Shown here: positions 46,236 through 57,059 of the stretch, piece after piece
Layout: the number at the start of each line of letters is the position of its first letter
Position numbering within the stretch: position 1 is the stretch's first letter
NCBI RefSeq assembly: GCF_963576675.1
Contig: NC_088917.1
Span: 10,320,001-10,384,000 of the forward strand
Length of the DNA: 64,000 nucleotides
Reading direction: 5' to 3'
DNA from: Euphorbia lathyris
Taxonomy: Eukaryota; Streptophyta; Magnoliopsida; Malpighiales; Euphorbiaceae
Program-made: the position numbers and the translations under genes
The notes under the pieces: model-generated
What the model saw: only the letters and a program-made list of their open reading frames with translations
Database searches by the model: none
What the model was told of the DNA's origin: nothing

Positions 46236-48157
46236 TGGTAGCCATATATGTAGAAGCACCGGTAGAATATAAACCTAATAAGATTATAAAACGCCGCATA
46301 TTTATAGATAGTGGAGCTGATATATGTTTAGCGAAGCAAGATGTACTAGTTCCCCATAAATGGAAAAGATCTAAAGGACATAAGGTCAGAGTTACAGGAT
46401 TTAATGAACAAATGAAAGAATTAGATATTATAGCCGAAAATATGAGATTAATACTTAACAAGACAATCTTTCGATTACCCATAATTTATCAAGAAAATAA
46501 TATGAAACAACATATATTATTAGGAAATAATTTCCTTGATTTCTTTAAAGTCCAGCTAATCAAACCTGAAACCATAAGTCTTTTAACTCCTTGTAATAAA
46601 TGGATTATCCTTAAGCGAGTCCTACCTTTATATCCACTCACAATACATAATATCAAAACAAACAGAGATAATAATTTAGAACTTTTAAAAACAGAAATAT
46701 TTAGACCATTTAAAGATCAACTTTGGAGAAAACCCTATAACGTTGTGGGAAAAAGAAAAGATATATGCTAAGATAGAACTCATAAACCCTAATGATGTTG
46801 TTCGCACCAGACCAATAAGATATAGTCTTGATGATCAAAAGGAATTTGAAATACAAATAAAAGAATTATTAGACTTAAAATTAATTCAAGAAAGTAAAAG
46901 CCCTCATAGTAGCCCGACATTCTTAGTAAGAAAACATAGCGAACAAAAGAGAGGCAAAGCAAGAATGGTAATAGATTATCGAGAACTAAATAAGAAAACG
47001 ATTTTTGATGGATACTTTTTACCTTATAAGAGAAATTTAATTAATAGATTATCAGGAAAAAAGTGGTTTAGTAAATTTGATTGTAAAAGTGGCTTTTGGC
47101 AAATTAAGCTTACTAAGGAATCAAGACCTTTAACAGCATTTAGTGCACCACAAGGACATTATAAATGGATTGTGTTACCTTTTGGTTTGAAAAATGCACC
47201 CCAGATATTCAACGAAGAATGGATACGATATTTAGAAAATTAAATGAATTTTGTGTAGTTTATGTCGATGATATATTAATCTATAGTAATAATATAGCAG
47301 ACCATTTACAGCACCTAGATGCATTTATAAAAACAGTAAGACAACATGGAATCCTTTTATCCGAAAAGAAATCAGAAATCTTTAAAAATAAAATAGAATA
47401 TTTAGGATATATAATAGATAGTGAAGGATTACAACTACAAGATCATATCGTAACTAGAATCGAAAATTTTAAAGAAAAATTAGATACTAAGAAAGAAGTC
47501 CAACAATTTCTAGGAATAATAAATTATGCATCAGATTATATAAAAGACTTACCAAAATTACGACAACCCTTGCAAGAGCTAATTAAGAAACATAAAGTAT
47601 TTGAATGGACGACAACTCATACTGATACTATAAGAAAAATAAAAGAAGCAGTAAAAGTTCTCCCAAAATTAAGACTACCTAAAGATAATGATCAATTAGA
47701 ATTATATACAGATGCTAGTGATATTGGGTGGGGAGCAGTACTCATCGCATATAGAAAAGAAGATATAGACAAAGAAACTCCTTTAATATGTGGCTATAGA
47801 TCAGGAACTTGGAAACCCTCAGAGAAAAATTATCATATCAATGAAAAAGAATTACTAGCTGTTAAAAATGGAATTAAAGGGTTTAGGTATCATTTGTTAC
47901 CCATAGAATTTATCATAAGAACAGATAATACACAAGTAGGAGCATTTATCAGAAATAAAATAGATCCCCTACCAGAACTGAACAAAAGAAGGCATTGGCA
48001 AAGTTTTTTCAATTGCTATAATTTTGTTGTTAAACCTATCTCTGGAAAACGAAATATCTTAGCTGATTTTTTGAGCAGGAATGGAGATAATGATCCAATG
48101 AATATCAGAAATCAGAAATCAGAACCGCCAGATGCTGGCAATGATCAGAAATCATGA
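46235..48157 (+). pseudogene. Caulimovirid protease-reverse transcriptase-RNase H polyprotein
   Basis: Three frame segments: 46235 to about 46735 (retropepsin with FIDSGADICLAK and the flap-side HILLGNNFLDFF), to about 47210 (RT fingers and palm with ARMVIDYRELNKKT, KFDCKSGFWQI and LPFGLKNAPQIF), then to 48157 (active site VVYVDDILIYSN at about 47255; RNase H with YTDASDIGWGAVL, NEKELLAVKNGI, RTDNTQVGAF and NILADFLSR). The breaks look like one extra C in a CCC run near 46735 and one lost C near 47210. The order PR-RT-RH without integrase is typical of Caulimoviridae. Confidence 0.93.
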
Positions 48158-48227
48158 GAACTTTCTGGACAACCTTGAGGAAGAACTCAAGAAACTCTAG
48201 TCTCAGAACAATCAGAATATAAGAACC

Positions 48228-49175
48228 ATGACTCCTAGATCATCTTATGAGTTGTTAGGAGATCTTCATAAGAAGCCAATTGAGATGCCAACTTCATCGA
48301 GTGGACTCTCAGGAGCCACCACCTTGAACCATTCTAAGCTGATTAATCAGAACTCATCAGAAATCACAACCTCCCAGGTTATACAATTCCCTCCAGAAAT
48401 GACAGAAGCATATAAGAATATCATGAAATTTTTTACATATAAGAAGAGTCAAACCGTATATAGAACCATTAAGATGACCAAATACCCTAGGTATATATGC
48501 TCAGAAGACTGCAGTCCAGATGTTGTTCAGAAACTATTTCGATATGGATTTCTGGACAAAGTCATGACTGATGAGAGCCTTAATAGTGTTTCAAAACTCC
48601 CATCTATCATACCCAGATCCATTGACGAACTTGGATTAAGATTTAGAAGAGGAATATTTTGTGTTCAAATTTTTGATGCTGCTATGGACTTAGAAGGGAA
48701 ACCAATAATAATTGCTCAGATCTTTAAGACTGGTAGAAACACTAAGATTGATGTAGATAATTCCGACCATCAATGGGACATTCCATGCAAATTAGAAAAT
48801 TTTAAATCTTGGTTAGGAGAAAAACGAGCACATGGAATCCATACGATCAAATGTAGACTCGAAGACTATATTAGAAATAAAAAGGTGGCTATAATAGCCA
48901 GATCGAATCATGGAGAAGTTGAAGAAATGATAACTATCAACTATTTAATGGAAATGGGTGATGAAACACAAATTTTGATAGAAATGCATACGAAATTGAT
49001 GGATAAGAAATATAAACATAGTTCAAATACATTGGCCCATTATGAATCCATATATGGCCCAAGGAAATCATGTTTAATTAGAATTGAGCCCATAAGACCT
49101 GAGCCCATGAATATTGACTCCATAAGGCCCAAAGAAGAAGCCCATCCAGGAAAAGAGGAGGATCCATTTGTTTAG
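48228..49175 (+). CDS. Viral ORF downstream of RT; possible ORF VI-type (inclusion body/transactivator) protein
   Basis: An intact 315-aa frame. Position after RNase H and before the large intergenic promoter is that of the translational transactivator/inclusion-body gene in caulimo-, cavemo- and solendoviruses. The middle part (RTIKMTKYPRYICSEDC, FRRGIFCVQIF, GKPIIIAQIFKTGR) has the K/Y-rich mixed fold expected, but I see no decisive motif. The N-terminus is S/T-rich and the C-terminus rich in RPEP-type residues. Being intact while its neighbours are broken may be chance. Confidence 0.5.
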   Translation: MTPRSSYELLGDLHKKPIEMPTSSSGLSGATTLNHSKLINQNSSEITTSQVIQFPPEMTEAYKNIMKFFTYKKSQTVYRTIKMTKYPRYICSEDCSPDVVQKLFRYGFLDKVMTDESLNSVSKLPSIIPRSIDELGLRFRRGIFCVQIFDAAMDLEGKPIIIAQIFKTGRNTKIDVDNSDHQWDIPCKLENFKSWLGEKRAHGIHTIKCRLEDYIRNKKVAIIARSNHGEVEEMITINYLMEMGDETQILIEMHTKLMDKKYKHSSNTLAHYESIYGPRKSCLIRIEPIRPEPMNIDSIRPKEEAHPGKEEDPFV

Positions 49176-49374
49176 AAAATGAGATAAAAATGTATAAGAA
49201 AAATAAGAAATATAAGAACGAGGTGTCAATACCTAAAGAAAAGGTGGCAATAAGATCAACACGTGGCAAGACATGAAGATATGAAGAGACATGTGTCCAA
49301 AGAAGAAGCATGAGGTGGAAACATTAGAGATTAGTGGCAAGATGTAAAGCTTGAGGTGGAAGAGCAAAATAAGA

Positions 49375-49530
49375 AGCATTCGACACGTGTAACCTAAAAG
49401 TTTGTACTTTTAACTTTTGTAATGATGTAATCTCCTTTTTGTAATTTCACCTTTGATCTTCTACCTATATAAGGAGAAGACATATGATGTATGAGATATA
49501 ACTTGCTTTGAGTAATAAACTCTTTCTTTC
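49375..49530 (+). promoter_or_regulatory. Pararetroviral promoter with G-box, TATA and poly(A) signal
   Basis: GACACGTGTAAC (49381) contains a CACGTG core; another, CAACACGTGGC, is near 49258. A 35S-like TATA box CTATATAAGGAGAAGAC lies at about 49465, with AATAAA at 49514-49519 some 45 bp on. A TATA box closely followed by a polyadenylation signal is the caulimovirid arrangement that gives terminally redundant RNA. CTTTCTTTCTCTCC follows. Confidence 0.65.
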
Positions 49531-49977
49531 TCTCCTTCCATGGCTTTCTAAACTCCCCCTTTTAACATTCATAGTTGTTAAATACTTACGTTTAACTTCC
49601 GTATAGCATATTAGTTTGAAAAGATTACGAGTTATAGAGCAACAATAGTTATCTTCCAGACGACTCCAAGAGGTGTGTAGAGATGCTGGAACATAGCCAT
49701 AGCCCATGATGATGAAGAACGGGTGTCAGGCAGAGTTCAGAAGTCTCCACTGAGGATTGCTTTGAAAGGTATACTGGAGGTTCTCTATAATTCTTGTTCT
49801 AATTAGTTAAACTTAAAGATTTAATATATTATGGATGTTAATTTTCATTTAAAAATGTTTACTTCAATGTTCGTTTGTCTTCCGCCATAATAGTTTTTAT
49901 TGTTTGTAATTTTCTCTCTTTTTTATCAAGTTGTTGTCGTATGTTCATATTTTATTTATATACCGTATTTTGTTTTT

Positions 49978-52030
49978 GTCACGACCCAACCTAGGCCATG
50001 ACCGGCGCATAAATTAAATTAACTTTAATCTATGTTAGCCTTAATTCTGAACTAATGGAAAATTCCAAAATTAACTAACATAATATCAAATTCGTTGAAA
50101 TTACATCATAAAAGTTAAAGGAACCTAACTATTCAGGTCAAATCTCAATAATCAAAAGTCTCCAAAGATAATATAAAGCAAATTTATTAGGCAGTCTCCT
50201 TCAACATCAATCCAAGGGTTACCTCACGAACATGGACCTTAATCTGAAAAAGAAAGATTCAACGTGGTATGAGATTTTCGTCTATACGAGCGAAAACCTC
50301 AGTGAGCAGTAGCTATAGCACACAACAGAAAGGGAACAGGCAGGCAGGCTGATACTCTTAAATCATGGCAATTATAGTTCAAAATAGAGTATTTCAAAAT
50401 CAGTTAAACTAAAGGGTCTATATAAGATAATCAATTCAGAATACTGGAAATCAATTGTCAAACCTAATCCTTGAAGCCTTTCAAAATATCAAATAATAGA
50501 ATAATCAGAAAATAAGGCAAAAGCTTTAAAACACATGGTACAGTGTAACAGAGTGGTGATACTGCACACCACTAGGGCCAGATAAATGGTAAGCGCGCTA
50601 CCAATAACAGATACAGATAACAGATAATTGCCTTCACCGATCTTATGCATGATTCTAATGCTGACACAGCTGACGACAAACTGACAACCTGACTCAAAGA
50701 CAAATGCAATGACCTAATGTTATGAAGATCGGTGGGGGGCCAGATAACAGATACAGATATACTGAGCACTTGTACCAGTTTGAAAACATATAGTATACAT
50801 ATATAAATCAGAAAATCATAACTGATTGAACGAATTATCATATTTCTAAAACAAATGTAATAACCGCGATAAATCGCGTATCAGAAACTACAAATCATAT
50901 CAAATCAAGTTTTTAATAATTTCATTGTACCTGATAATAAAACAAATCAACATAAAGGCCTGTTCCCAGAATATACGCTCTAATACTAAGGATATTTAGT
51001 AAACACAAGGTTTAAGCTATACGTTTTTAGGAACGAAAATATACAGTCAAACGCTAATTTTTTGATAAAACAGTTTCAAGTCCGATATTTCAATCAAATA
51101 GGATCATGTACTATAATTACCACTCACCTGATATCCAGTCGAATGATGAATCTAAGAATTCCGGTAGTTCACCACTCAACTGACTAATGGGTACTGTTAT
51201 CTCCTATAATTTAAATAAAAGGGAATAGTAGTGAATCACTCTACATCTAAAAAAAATCTAAGATTGAATTTAAATTGACAGGGTCCTGACTTCTTTTAGG
51301 AGACAAAACAATAATTATAATTATATCATATTATTTCAAAAGAAGTTTATGTTGAATTAACAAAAAGATATGATGGTTTCTTTCAACACAACAATAATAC
51401 TTTAAAAGAACAATATTACCTCTATCAAGTCTTGAAAAGGTATCAATATAATAAAAGAAGGACAAGAAATCAACTTCCTAATCACAAATTGACAAATTGT
51501 AAATGGTGTTTAAGATAAGGTTTTTTTTTGGCACGATTTTCGAAATAGGGAAAACAATTAAATGCCTAATTTATGAAACAATATTATAAAATTCCTTAAT
51601 TATCAACCTAAAAGAAAAGTGGTTTTTGCAGGGATTCCCACTTGCCAAAGAAAAGGAAGAAGACAAACTAATAATCATTGAAAAGTGCCTAGAATTTCAC
51701 AAGGTGAGTTTTGATAATTATTTGATTTCATAAAGTAGATTTTAATCAATGTGATATACAACTAAAACAACAAAAGGTTCAAGAAACACTTACTTAAAAT
51801 AGATAGGTATATGAATTTCAAGATTCTGCAATACCACACCGAGGAAGACGATGACGGCTACGCACAAGACCTTTTCTTTTTGAAAGACAGTATGGCGTAA
51901 AGAAATTACTGGGTTTAAGTTTAGGTTTTATTAAAAATATAAAATAATTAAATAAATGAATAAGGAAATAAAAAAAGTGCTTTAACCAAATAAGATAAAA
52001 TAGATTAACCTTAGATTTAAAAAAAAAACA
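49978..52030. repeat. Unassigned sequence between the two viral blocks
   Basis: Starts with TCACGACCCAACCTAGGCCATGACCGGCGC, a GC-richer motif I associate with dispersed plant repeats. It then has AT-rich non-coding sequence with internal duplicates of CAGATAACAGATACAGATA (50600, 50745). No protein, LTR pair or inverted ends were recognised. Confidence 0.35.
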
Positions 52031-52036
52031 TAAGGT

Positions 52037-53359
52037 TTAAATTCCATATATAGGTATACATATATAATATAATATATATTTTAAAATTAATATACGATAA
52101 AATTTAGGATTATTACAGTTTTGGTCCTCTATCGTAATTCCTTCATTATTTATCTTATATTTTATTTTATTTAAAAAGTCGTATCCTAATAATAGTGCAT
52201 ATGTACTATCATATTCTGTTACTCCTACAATTATCTCATATTCTAGATCTTGAATTTTAAATCTAATTCTTATGCTTTTAGTTATGATTATTTCTCTAGT
52301 ACTATTTGGACAGTTATAAGTTTGTGGTTCGATTAGTTCACATTTATTCTCATTTATTTGGCTAATATGTACTAAACTTTTGGTTCCTGTATTAATTTCA
52401 GCTATACAGTCAGTTGCTCGTAGCTCATTAAATAATATTACTTTTATTCGTAACTTATCTTCATAATATGTATGTAATAAATCTAAGGTTCTCGGTTGTC
52501 TTATTATTTCTTTCTTAAAACTTAACCTTCCTCCTATCCTAGGTAATAATTTCTGGATTGGTTGTAGTTTTCTAGAATTAAAATCTATACATATTTCGTC
52601 TGGTATTGTTATTATGGAATTTTCCTTATGTTCTAGTGGTTCTAATATTTCCTGATATAATTTTGGTACTAATATATCCCTATCATTTTGTTTTCTGATA
52701 TGATGATTACCTGTAAGGGCATATATCATTTTTGTTTCTATACTAATTACTTTACTTCCTGGGGGCATTCTTATTCCTTCTAATTTATAATAGAGTGTTA
52801 AAGCTAGATCTTTATGTTTATCTTCTAATGAGACACTAAAATCTGGTTGAATTGTGAATTTAAGTTTCTGATAAATTAAGTTTCCTCTTACTACTGCTAT
52901 TAAGGCATCTTGGATATTATCTAATATTCTATCATCTAATACATATATTTGAATAGGAGTATCGATATTTTTCTGAAAATATGCTTTTATAGTGAATTCT
53001 ATTCCTCCAAAGTAAATATTCCTATATTTCTTTGATTCTTTATGTGATAATTTGGATAATTCTCTTTCTATTACGTCATCTGTTATTAAATTTATCCTTG
53101 CTCTACCATTTATAGTAGTTGTATCTATAATATTCTCATGCTTCTGAACAATATATCGTATATTTTTATTTCTCTCAAACCATTTTGTTTTAAATATCTT
53201 ATTTACAGATAGCTCTTCAGTTTCATCTTGTATTTTCTGATAAATATCTGGTTTAAAACTTAAAGTTTGAGTTATACCACTTTCATAAGTATCCATTTGA
53301 TAGTAGATATTAGTATTTTCTGTATGGGTTTGTTCTGTTATTTCTTTATTCTCTTCCAT
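52037..53359 (-). CDS. Caulimovirid movement protein with retropepsin-like C-terminal domain
   Basis: An intact 440-aa frame. Residues 95-225 match the caulimovirid 30K-type movement protein, which lines plasmodesmata with tubules: YFGGIEFTIKAYFQKN, PIQIYVLDDRI, ALIAVVRGNLIYQKLKF, DLALTLYYKLEG and MIYALTGNHHIRK. Residues about 300-415 resemble a retropepsin: AEINTGTKSLVHIS in place of the DTGA loop and ALLLGYDFLNKIKY as the C-terminal signature, so the catalytic Asp is Asn. The last 25 residues are hydrophobic and may be read-through into flanking DNA. It overlaps the upstream ORF by 14 bp. Confidence 0.8.
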   Translation of the reverse strand: MEENKEITEQTHTENTNIYYQMDTYESGITQTLSFKPDIYQKIQDETEELSVNKIFKTKWFERNKNIRYIVQKHENIIDTTTINGRARINLITDDVIERELSKLSHKESKKYRNIYFGGIEFTIKAYFQKNIDTPIQIYVLDDRILDNIQDALIAVVRGNLIYQKLKFTIQPDFSVSLEDKHKDLALTLYYKLEGIRMPPGSKVISIETKMIYALTGNHHIRKQNDRDILVPKLYQEILEPLEHKENSIITIPDEICIDFNSRKLQPIQKLLPRIGGRLSFKKEIIRQPRTLDLLHTYYEDKLRIKVILFNELRATDCIAEINTGTKSLVHISQINENKCELIEPQTYNCPNSTREIIITKSIRIRFKIQDLEYEIIVGVTEYDSTYALLLGYDFLNKIKYKINNEGITIEDQNCNNPKFYRILILKYILYYICIPIYGI

Positions 53360-53669
53360 TGATTAACGCTTGAATATGTCTGTAACTTTCAGTGATTATT
53401 TGTTTTTGAATTTCTATTGTCTCTTCTTGCTCTCTACGTTTTTCTTCTAATCTTTTTACTTCATCTTCTAAGTCGAAAACTCTTTTCTGTAGTTTTATCT
53501 TTTCAATACGCTTAGCGTCTAAAGCACCTTGTGCTAATTCTAATTGTCTATCTTTTAATTCCATAATTTGTAATGCTCTTCTACAACTTATAATATGTTG
53601 ATTAATATCCTGATTATAAATTAATGGTTTTTCAGCAATAATCCTAAGACTTTCAACTGATATATCCAT
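53346..53669 (-). CDS. Viral coiled-coil ORF, 107 aa (virion-associated-like)
   Basis: An intact frame between the 85-aa ORF (3-bp gap) and the movement protein (14-bp overlap). Residues 40-100 form a continuous charged coiled coil (ALDAKRIEKIKLQKRVFDL, EVKRLEEKRREQEETIEIQK). Small coiled-coil proteins at this position in badna- and tungroviruses bind virions; homology is not shown here, only position and structure. Confidence 0.6.
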   Translation of the reverse strand: MDISVESLRIIAEKPLIYNQDINQHIISCRRALQIMELKDRQLELAQGALDAKRIEKIKLQKRVFDLEDEVKRLEEKRREQEETIEIQKQIITESYRHIQALINGRE

Positions 53670-53672
53670 TAT

Positions 53673-53930
53673 CTAGTGTGTATAATCCTGAAAAATCATG
53701 ATTGTGAAATTAATTAGGCATTTAATCATTTCTACTTTTCTTATTAACATTATATGCCTATTTAGATCACTAGTTCTTATATTAAGGAGATGTTGGTAAT
53801 ATTCTAATAATATAATTAATTTGCCTAAGAGAATAGAAATTTCTAAACTATTGCTTAAGTCTAATTCAATTATGCCGCTTATAATTTTGTCGACTGGTTT
53901 CCTATGAATATTAACCTGTGATGCAAACAT
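53673..53930 (-). CDS. Viral small ORF, 85 aa, first after the primer site
   Basis: An intact frame starting MFASQVNIHRKPVDKIISG, 63 bp after the tRNA primer site. Helical, leucine/isoleucine-rich, without recognised motif. The position equals ORF1 of badna-like viruses. Function unknown. Confidence 0.55.
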   Translation of the reverse strand: MFASQVNIHRKPVDKIISGIIELDLSNSLEISILLGKLIILLEYYQHLLNIRTSDLNRHIMLIRKVEMIKCLINFTIMIFQDYTH

Positions 53931-53993
53931 ACTGGTATATGATGATGATATAGTGATTTTAACAAGTTCTAACTATTTGTGAGATCCTTTTAA

Positions 53994-54006
53994 GGCTCTG
54001 ATACCA
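53994..54006 (-). other. Initiator tRNA-Met primer-binding site of the viral block
   Basis: TGGTATCAGAGCC on the minus strand, the sequence complementary to the 3' end of initiator tRNA-Met, which primes minus-strand DNA in caulimovirids. It lies just upstream of the first ORF of the minus-strand block and fixes the orientation of that block. Confidence 0.85.
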
Positions 54007-54095
54007 TTTATTAGAATACTTTGTTTAGTCATGAATTTTTTTGTTTTATTTACCTTGGACACTATGTTATTATTAATCAATAACAGATTAAAAAT

Positions 54096-54862
54096 GGGTG
54101 TTACTATTTACCGCTTCAAATTGATAGTTACCATTTTTTTATTGGACAATCTTATCGTTTTTATATATTTTTTTTCAAAACTGAAAATTTTTCCTTTTCG
54201 TAAAAATAGGCGGAAATTCATAAAAAATGTACATGTTTTTTTGTCACGAAAAATGTACCTCGTCTAATTTTTCCGACTCGTAAACATCCATTTCTGGGAT
54301 TCTCGGGTTGTAACTCATCAATTATTTTTAGAATTTCAGTTTTGACCGGAATAGAGAAACCATTCAATAACGTATATTTTCACGAAAAATGTACCTTGTC
54401 CAATTTTTCTGACTCGTAATCATCCTTTTCCGGGGTTCTCGAGTTGTAACTTATCAATTATTTTTAGAATTTCAGTTTTGGTTAGAATAGAGAAACCATT
54501 CAATAACGTATATTTTCACGAAAAATGTACCTCGTCCAATTTTTTCGACTTGTAATCATCCATTCCCCGGGGTCTCGGGTTGTAACTCATCAATTATTTT
54601 TAGAATTTTAGTTTTGATCGGAAGAGAGAAACCATTCAATAACGTATATTTTCATGAAAAATGTATCTCGTCCAATTTTTCTGACTCATAATCATCCATT
54701 TTCGGGGTTCTTGGGTTGTAACTCATCAATTATTTTTAGAATTTCAGTTTTGATTGGAAGAGAGAAACCATTCACAGTTTTTGAAAAAAAAATGAAAATG
54801 GCAAAATTTTCCAATTAGGAACGGTAACTAGCAATCTGAGGGTGGTAACTAGCAATCCACTT
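54096..54862. mobile_element. MITE-like element with four 136-bp internal tandem repeats
   Basis: Inverted ends share ACTATTTACCGC/CTAGTTACC and GATAGTTACC/GCTAGTTACCG words and ATTGGA. Inside, a 136-bp unit with CACGAAAAATGTACC, TTTTTCCGACTCGTAA and GGGTTGTAACTCATCAATT starts at 54245, 54381, 54517 and 54653, exactly periodic. It is a relative of the element at 7790-8364, which lacks the expansion. Confidence 0.7.
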
Positions 54863-55700
54863 AAAAATATGTGTATATATGTGCCATGTGTAGATCTTGC
54901 ATTGTTGGATTTTTACTACATGTTTCTGCATGTGTTACATATTTTTTTAACAAAGGCTTAATAATACCTTTCTCGCCTCCTAAACTTGTTTCATTTTATC
55001 ATTTAATCCCTTTTACTTAGTGGCCAACTATCGGCCTCTCAACTCAACAATTGTCATACATTTTGCCCCTTATTTTGAGTTACCCGGTCAAATTGAAGAA
55101 CATTGGTTAGCACATGCTAAAAGTTTGACTCCACCTAAGCCATATATCGAATTTTTTTGCCATGTCAATGAAATAATGCGGAAATACTAAAATTCCCTCA
55201 AATGTTATGAAACTGATTTCCCTCTTCTCTTCCCTCTTATCTTCTCGCGCTTGATTTCATATTCTCATTCCAGAAATCTGATTCTCAAACCTCATACAAT
55301 TTGATTATCTTCTCATCATTGATTCTCTTACTACTAAAAGAAACAACGCATGCAAGATTGAAGATTCTAGTGTTTCAACATTGCGAACAAAAAAAAATTG
55401 TGGATTCAAAGGACCAACGCATGCAAGCTCGATTTCGACATACTTGTAGTTGAGGTTAGTGTTCTATTTGAGTTCTATATCATGTATTTGGTTGTTAAAT
55501 ATTTTTAGCCCCATAATATGGTACTTAGATATTTTGGTTATACTTAGTAAACTGCATAGGTGAATGATAAAAGATGTGATTATTTATAATTCCTTATATA
55601 ATTCTTAACTATTTATTATTATTGATTAGTTAACTGTTTATTGTAATGGTATTGTTGTATGTATAAACTAGTGTAGTGAACTATTTGTATTATGTTGTTT
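54863..55700. other. Gene-free stretch with MITE remnants
   Basis: AAAGGCTTAATAATACC near 54952 resembles the left end of the GGCTTAATACATC family, without a matching right end. The rest is AT-rich and may be the 5' side of the MULE relic that follows. Confidence 0.4.
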
Positions 55701-55702
55701 AG

Positions 55703-56085
55703 GGTTTGATTCCAGCGATCCAAGAAGTTTTGCCTGATGCAGAACACACAATGTGTGCTAAACATAAGGATTGGGTGGAATTGAGAGGAGACAGTGTTTT
55801 TGGAAGATATTTGGGTCTACATTTGAGACTGAGTTAAGAGATAATCTGAATGAGCTTAGTAAATTAGGTGGGAAACCAATAGAACAAACTTTGTTGAATT
55901 ACAATAAGTATAAATGGTGTAGAGTTTATTTCCCCATGGATAACAAAATAGATGTTGTAGATAATAAGTTCAAAACTTTCAATGGTTGGATTTTAGTTGC
56001 TAGGCATAATACCATAAGTTCCATGCTAGAAAAGATTAGAATAAAATGCATGCATAGACATGTAGACTTGAGGGAGTTTTTGTAA
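55703..56085 (+). pseudogene. MULE transposase fragment
   Basis: After an acceptor (TTGTTTAG/GGTTTGATTCC) the frame reads GLIPAIQEVLPDAEHTMCAKH, a conserved MuDR-type transposase block. A shifted frame then reads QCFWKIFGSTFETELRDNL, NYNKYKWCRVYF and FNGWILVARH. The upstream DDE region and downstream SWIM domain are absent. It is not a copy of the MULE at 60-63 kb. Confidence 0.8.
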
Positions 56086-56212
56086 AAGAAATGGACATGT
56101 GACATATCTCCAATGGCTTCCCAGGTTTCTAAGAAACTTTAGTAATGAAAATTCACCGCAAAAATAAATATCATGATTCATCGGTATGAAATTGGTCTCA
56201 AGCACAACAAAG

Positions 56213-56272
56213 GAGGAGGAGGAGAAGAAGAAGAAGAAGAAGAAGAAGAAGAAGAAGAAGAAGAAGAAGAAC
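56213..56272. repeat. (GAA)n microsatellite
   Basis: About 18 uninterrupted GAA/AAG triplets following GGAGGAGGAGG, then degenerate GAA-rich sequence to about 56400. Confidence 0.9.
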
Positions 56273-57059
56273 TAATCGAATAAGAAGAAGCAAAACAAGA
56301 AATCGAACTAGTAGAAGAAATCGAAGTATAAGAAGAAGACACAGATGATGAAATCGAACCAGAAGAAAAACGAGGATGAAGAAATTAAAGGATGAAGAAG
56401 CACAAAAAGATTAAGGATTTTACCATTGAGGTATAAAAAAATTGGGATTTTACCGTTAGGAAGGAGAGAGAAAGAAGAATTCTCTCTTTCACGTGTCTCA
56501 TATTATTTGTAACACCAGCATATTCCATGTTAGTGCCACGTAGGCAAATAAAGGGTCAAATGGCACAAAACTAACGAAAAACTGATTTTCGAAACCAAAA
56601 CTAAAATCAAAATTGAAACCGAATAAAAAATAGGTTAACCGAAACAGATGGATTAGGTTACAGTTTCTCATTTAAAAAATCGATGGTTAACCAAAACCGA
56701 AAAATAAACTGATTATGTATTCATACACATGAAACTAGTATAAATATATGTAGAACTTTAATTATCAATATATAACTATACATATTTATATTTAATTTTA
56801 GAGTTAAACATATTAAAATAACTTAAAATTTATTTGTTTAGATGGTTTTCTTAATTAAATTTGAGTTTCAATATTTTTATTTAGGCCTCGTTTGTTTGGG
56901 GGAAAATATTCTGTAGGAAAATATTTTCCCAATTTTCCAGTGTTTGTTTGGACAGGAAAATAAGTCAAAGAAAAATAAGTGATAAGTCAATGGAAAAAGA
57001 ATGAAGAAATAAGGGAAAATGTTTTACCCTTTTCAAAAGGGTAAGGGTAAAACATTTTC

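Larger units (their letters stand above)
44108..49850 (+). mobile_element. Endogenous caulimovirid, 3' genome part
   Basis: A contiguous 5.7-kb block with A-rich coding strand, unlike the host flanks: short ORF, coat protein, protease-RT-RNase H, a 315-aa ORF, then a promoter with polyadenylation signal. There are no LTRs, no integrase and no target duplication, as expected of a plant pararetrovirus integrated by end joining. Coat and polymerase reading frames are broken by two stops and two single-base indels. The end coordinates are approximate. Confidence 0.9.

Noticed and set aside
50572..50841. 89-aa minus-strand frame between the viral blocks
   Set aside because: No similarity to any caulimovirid or retroelement protein, and it spans internal duplicated repeats.
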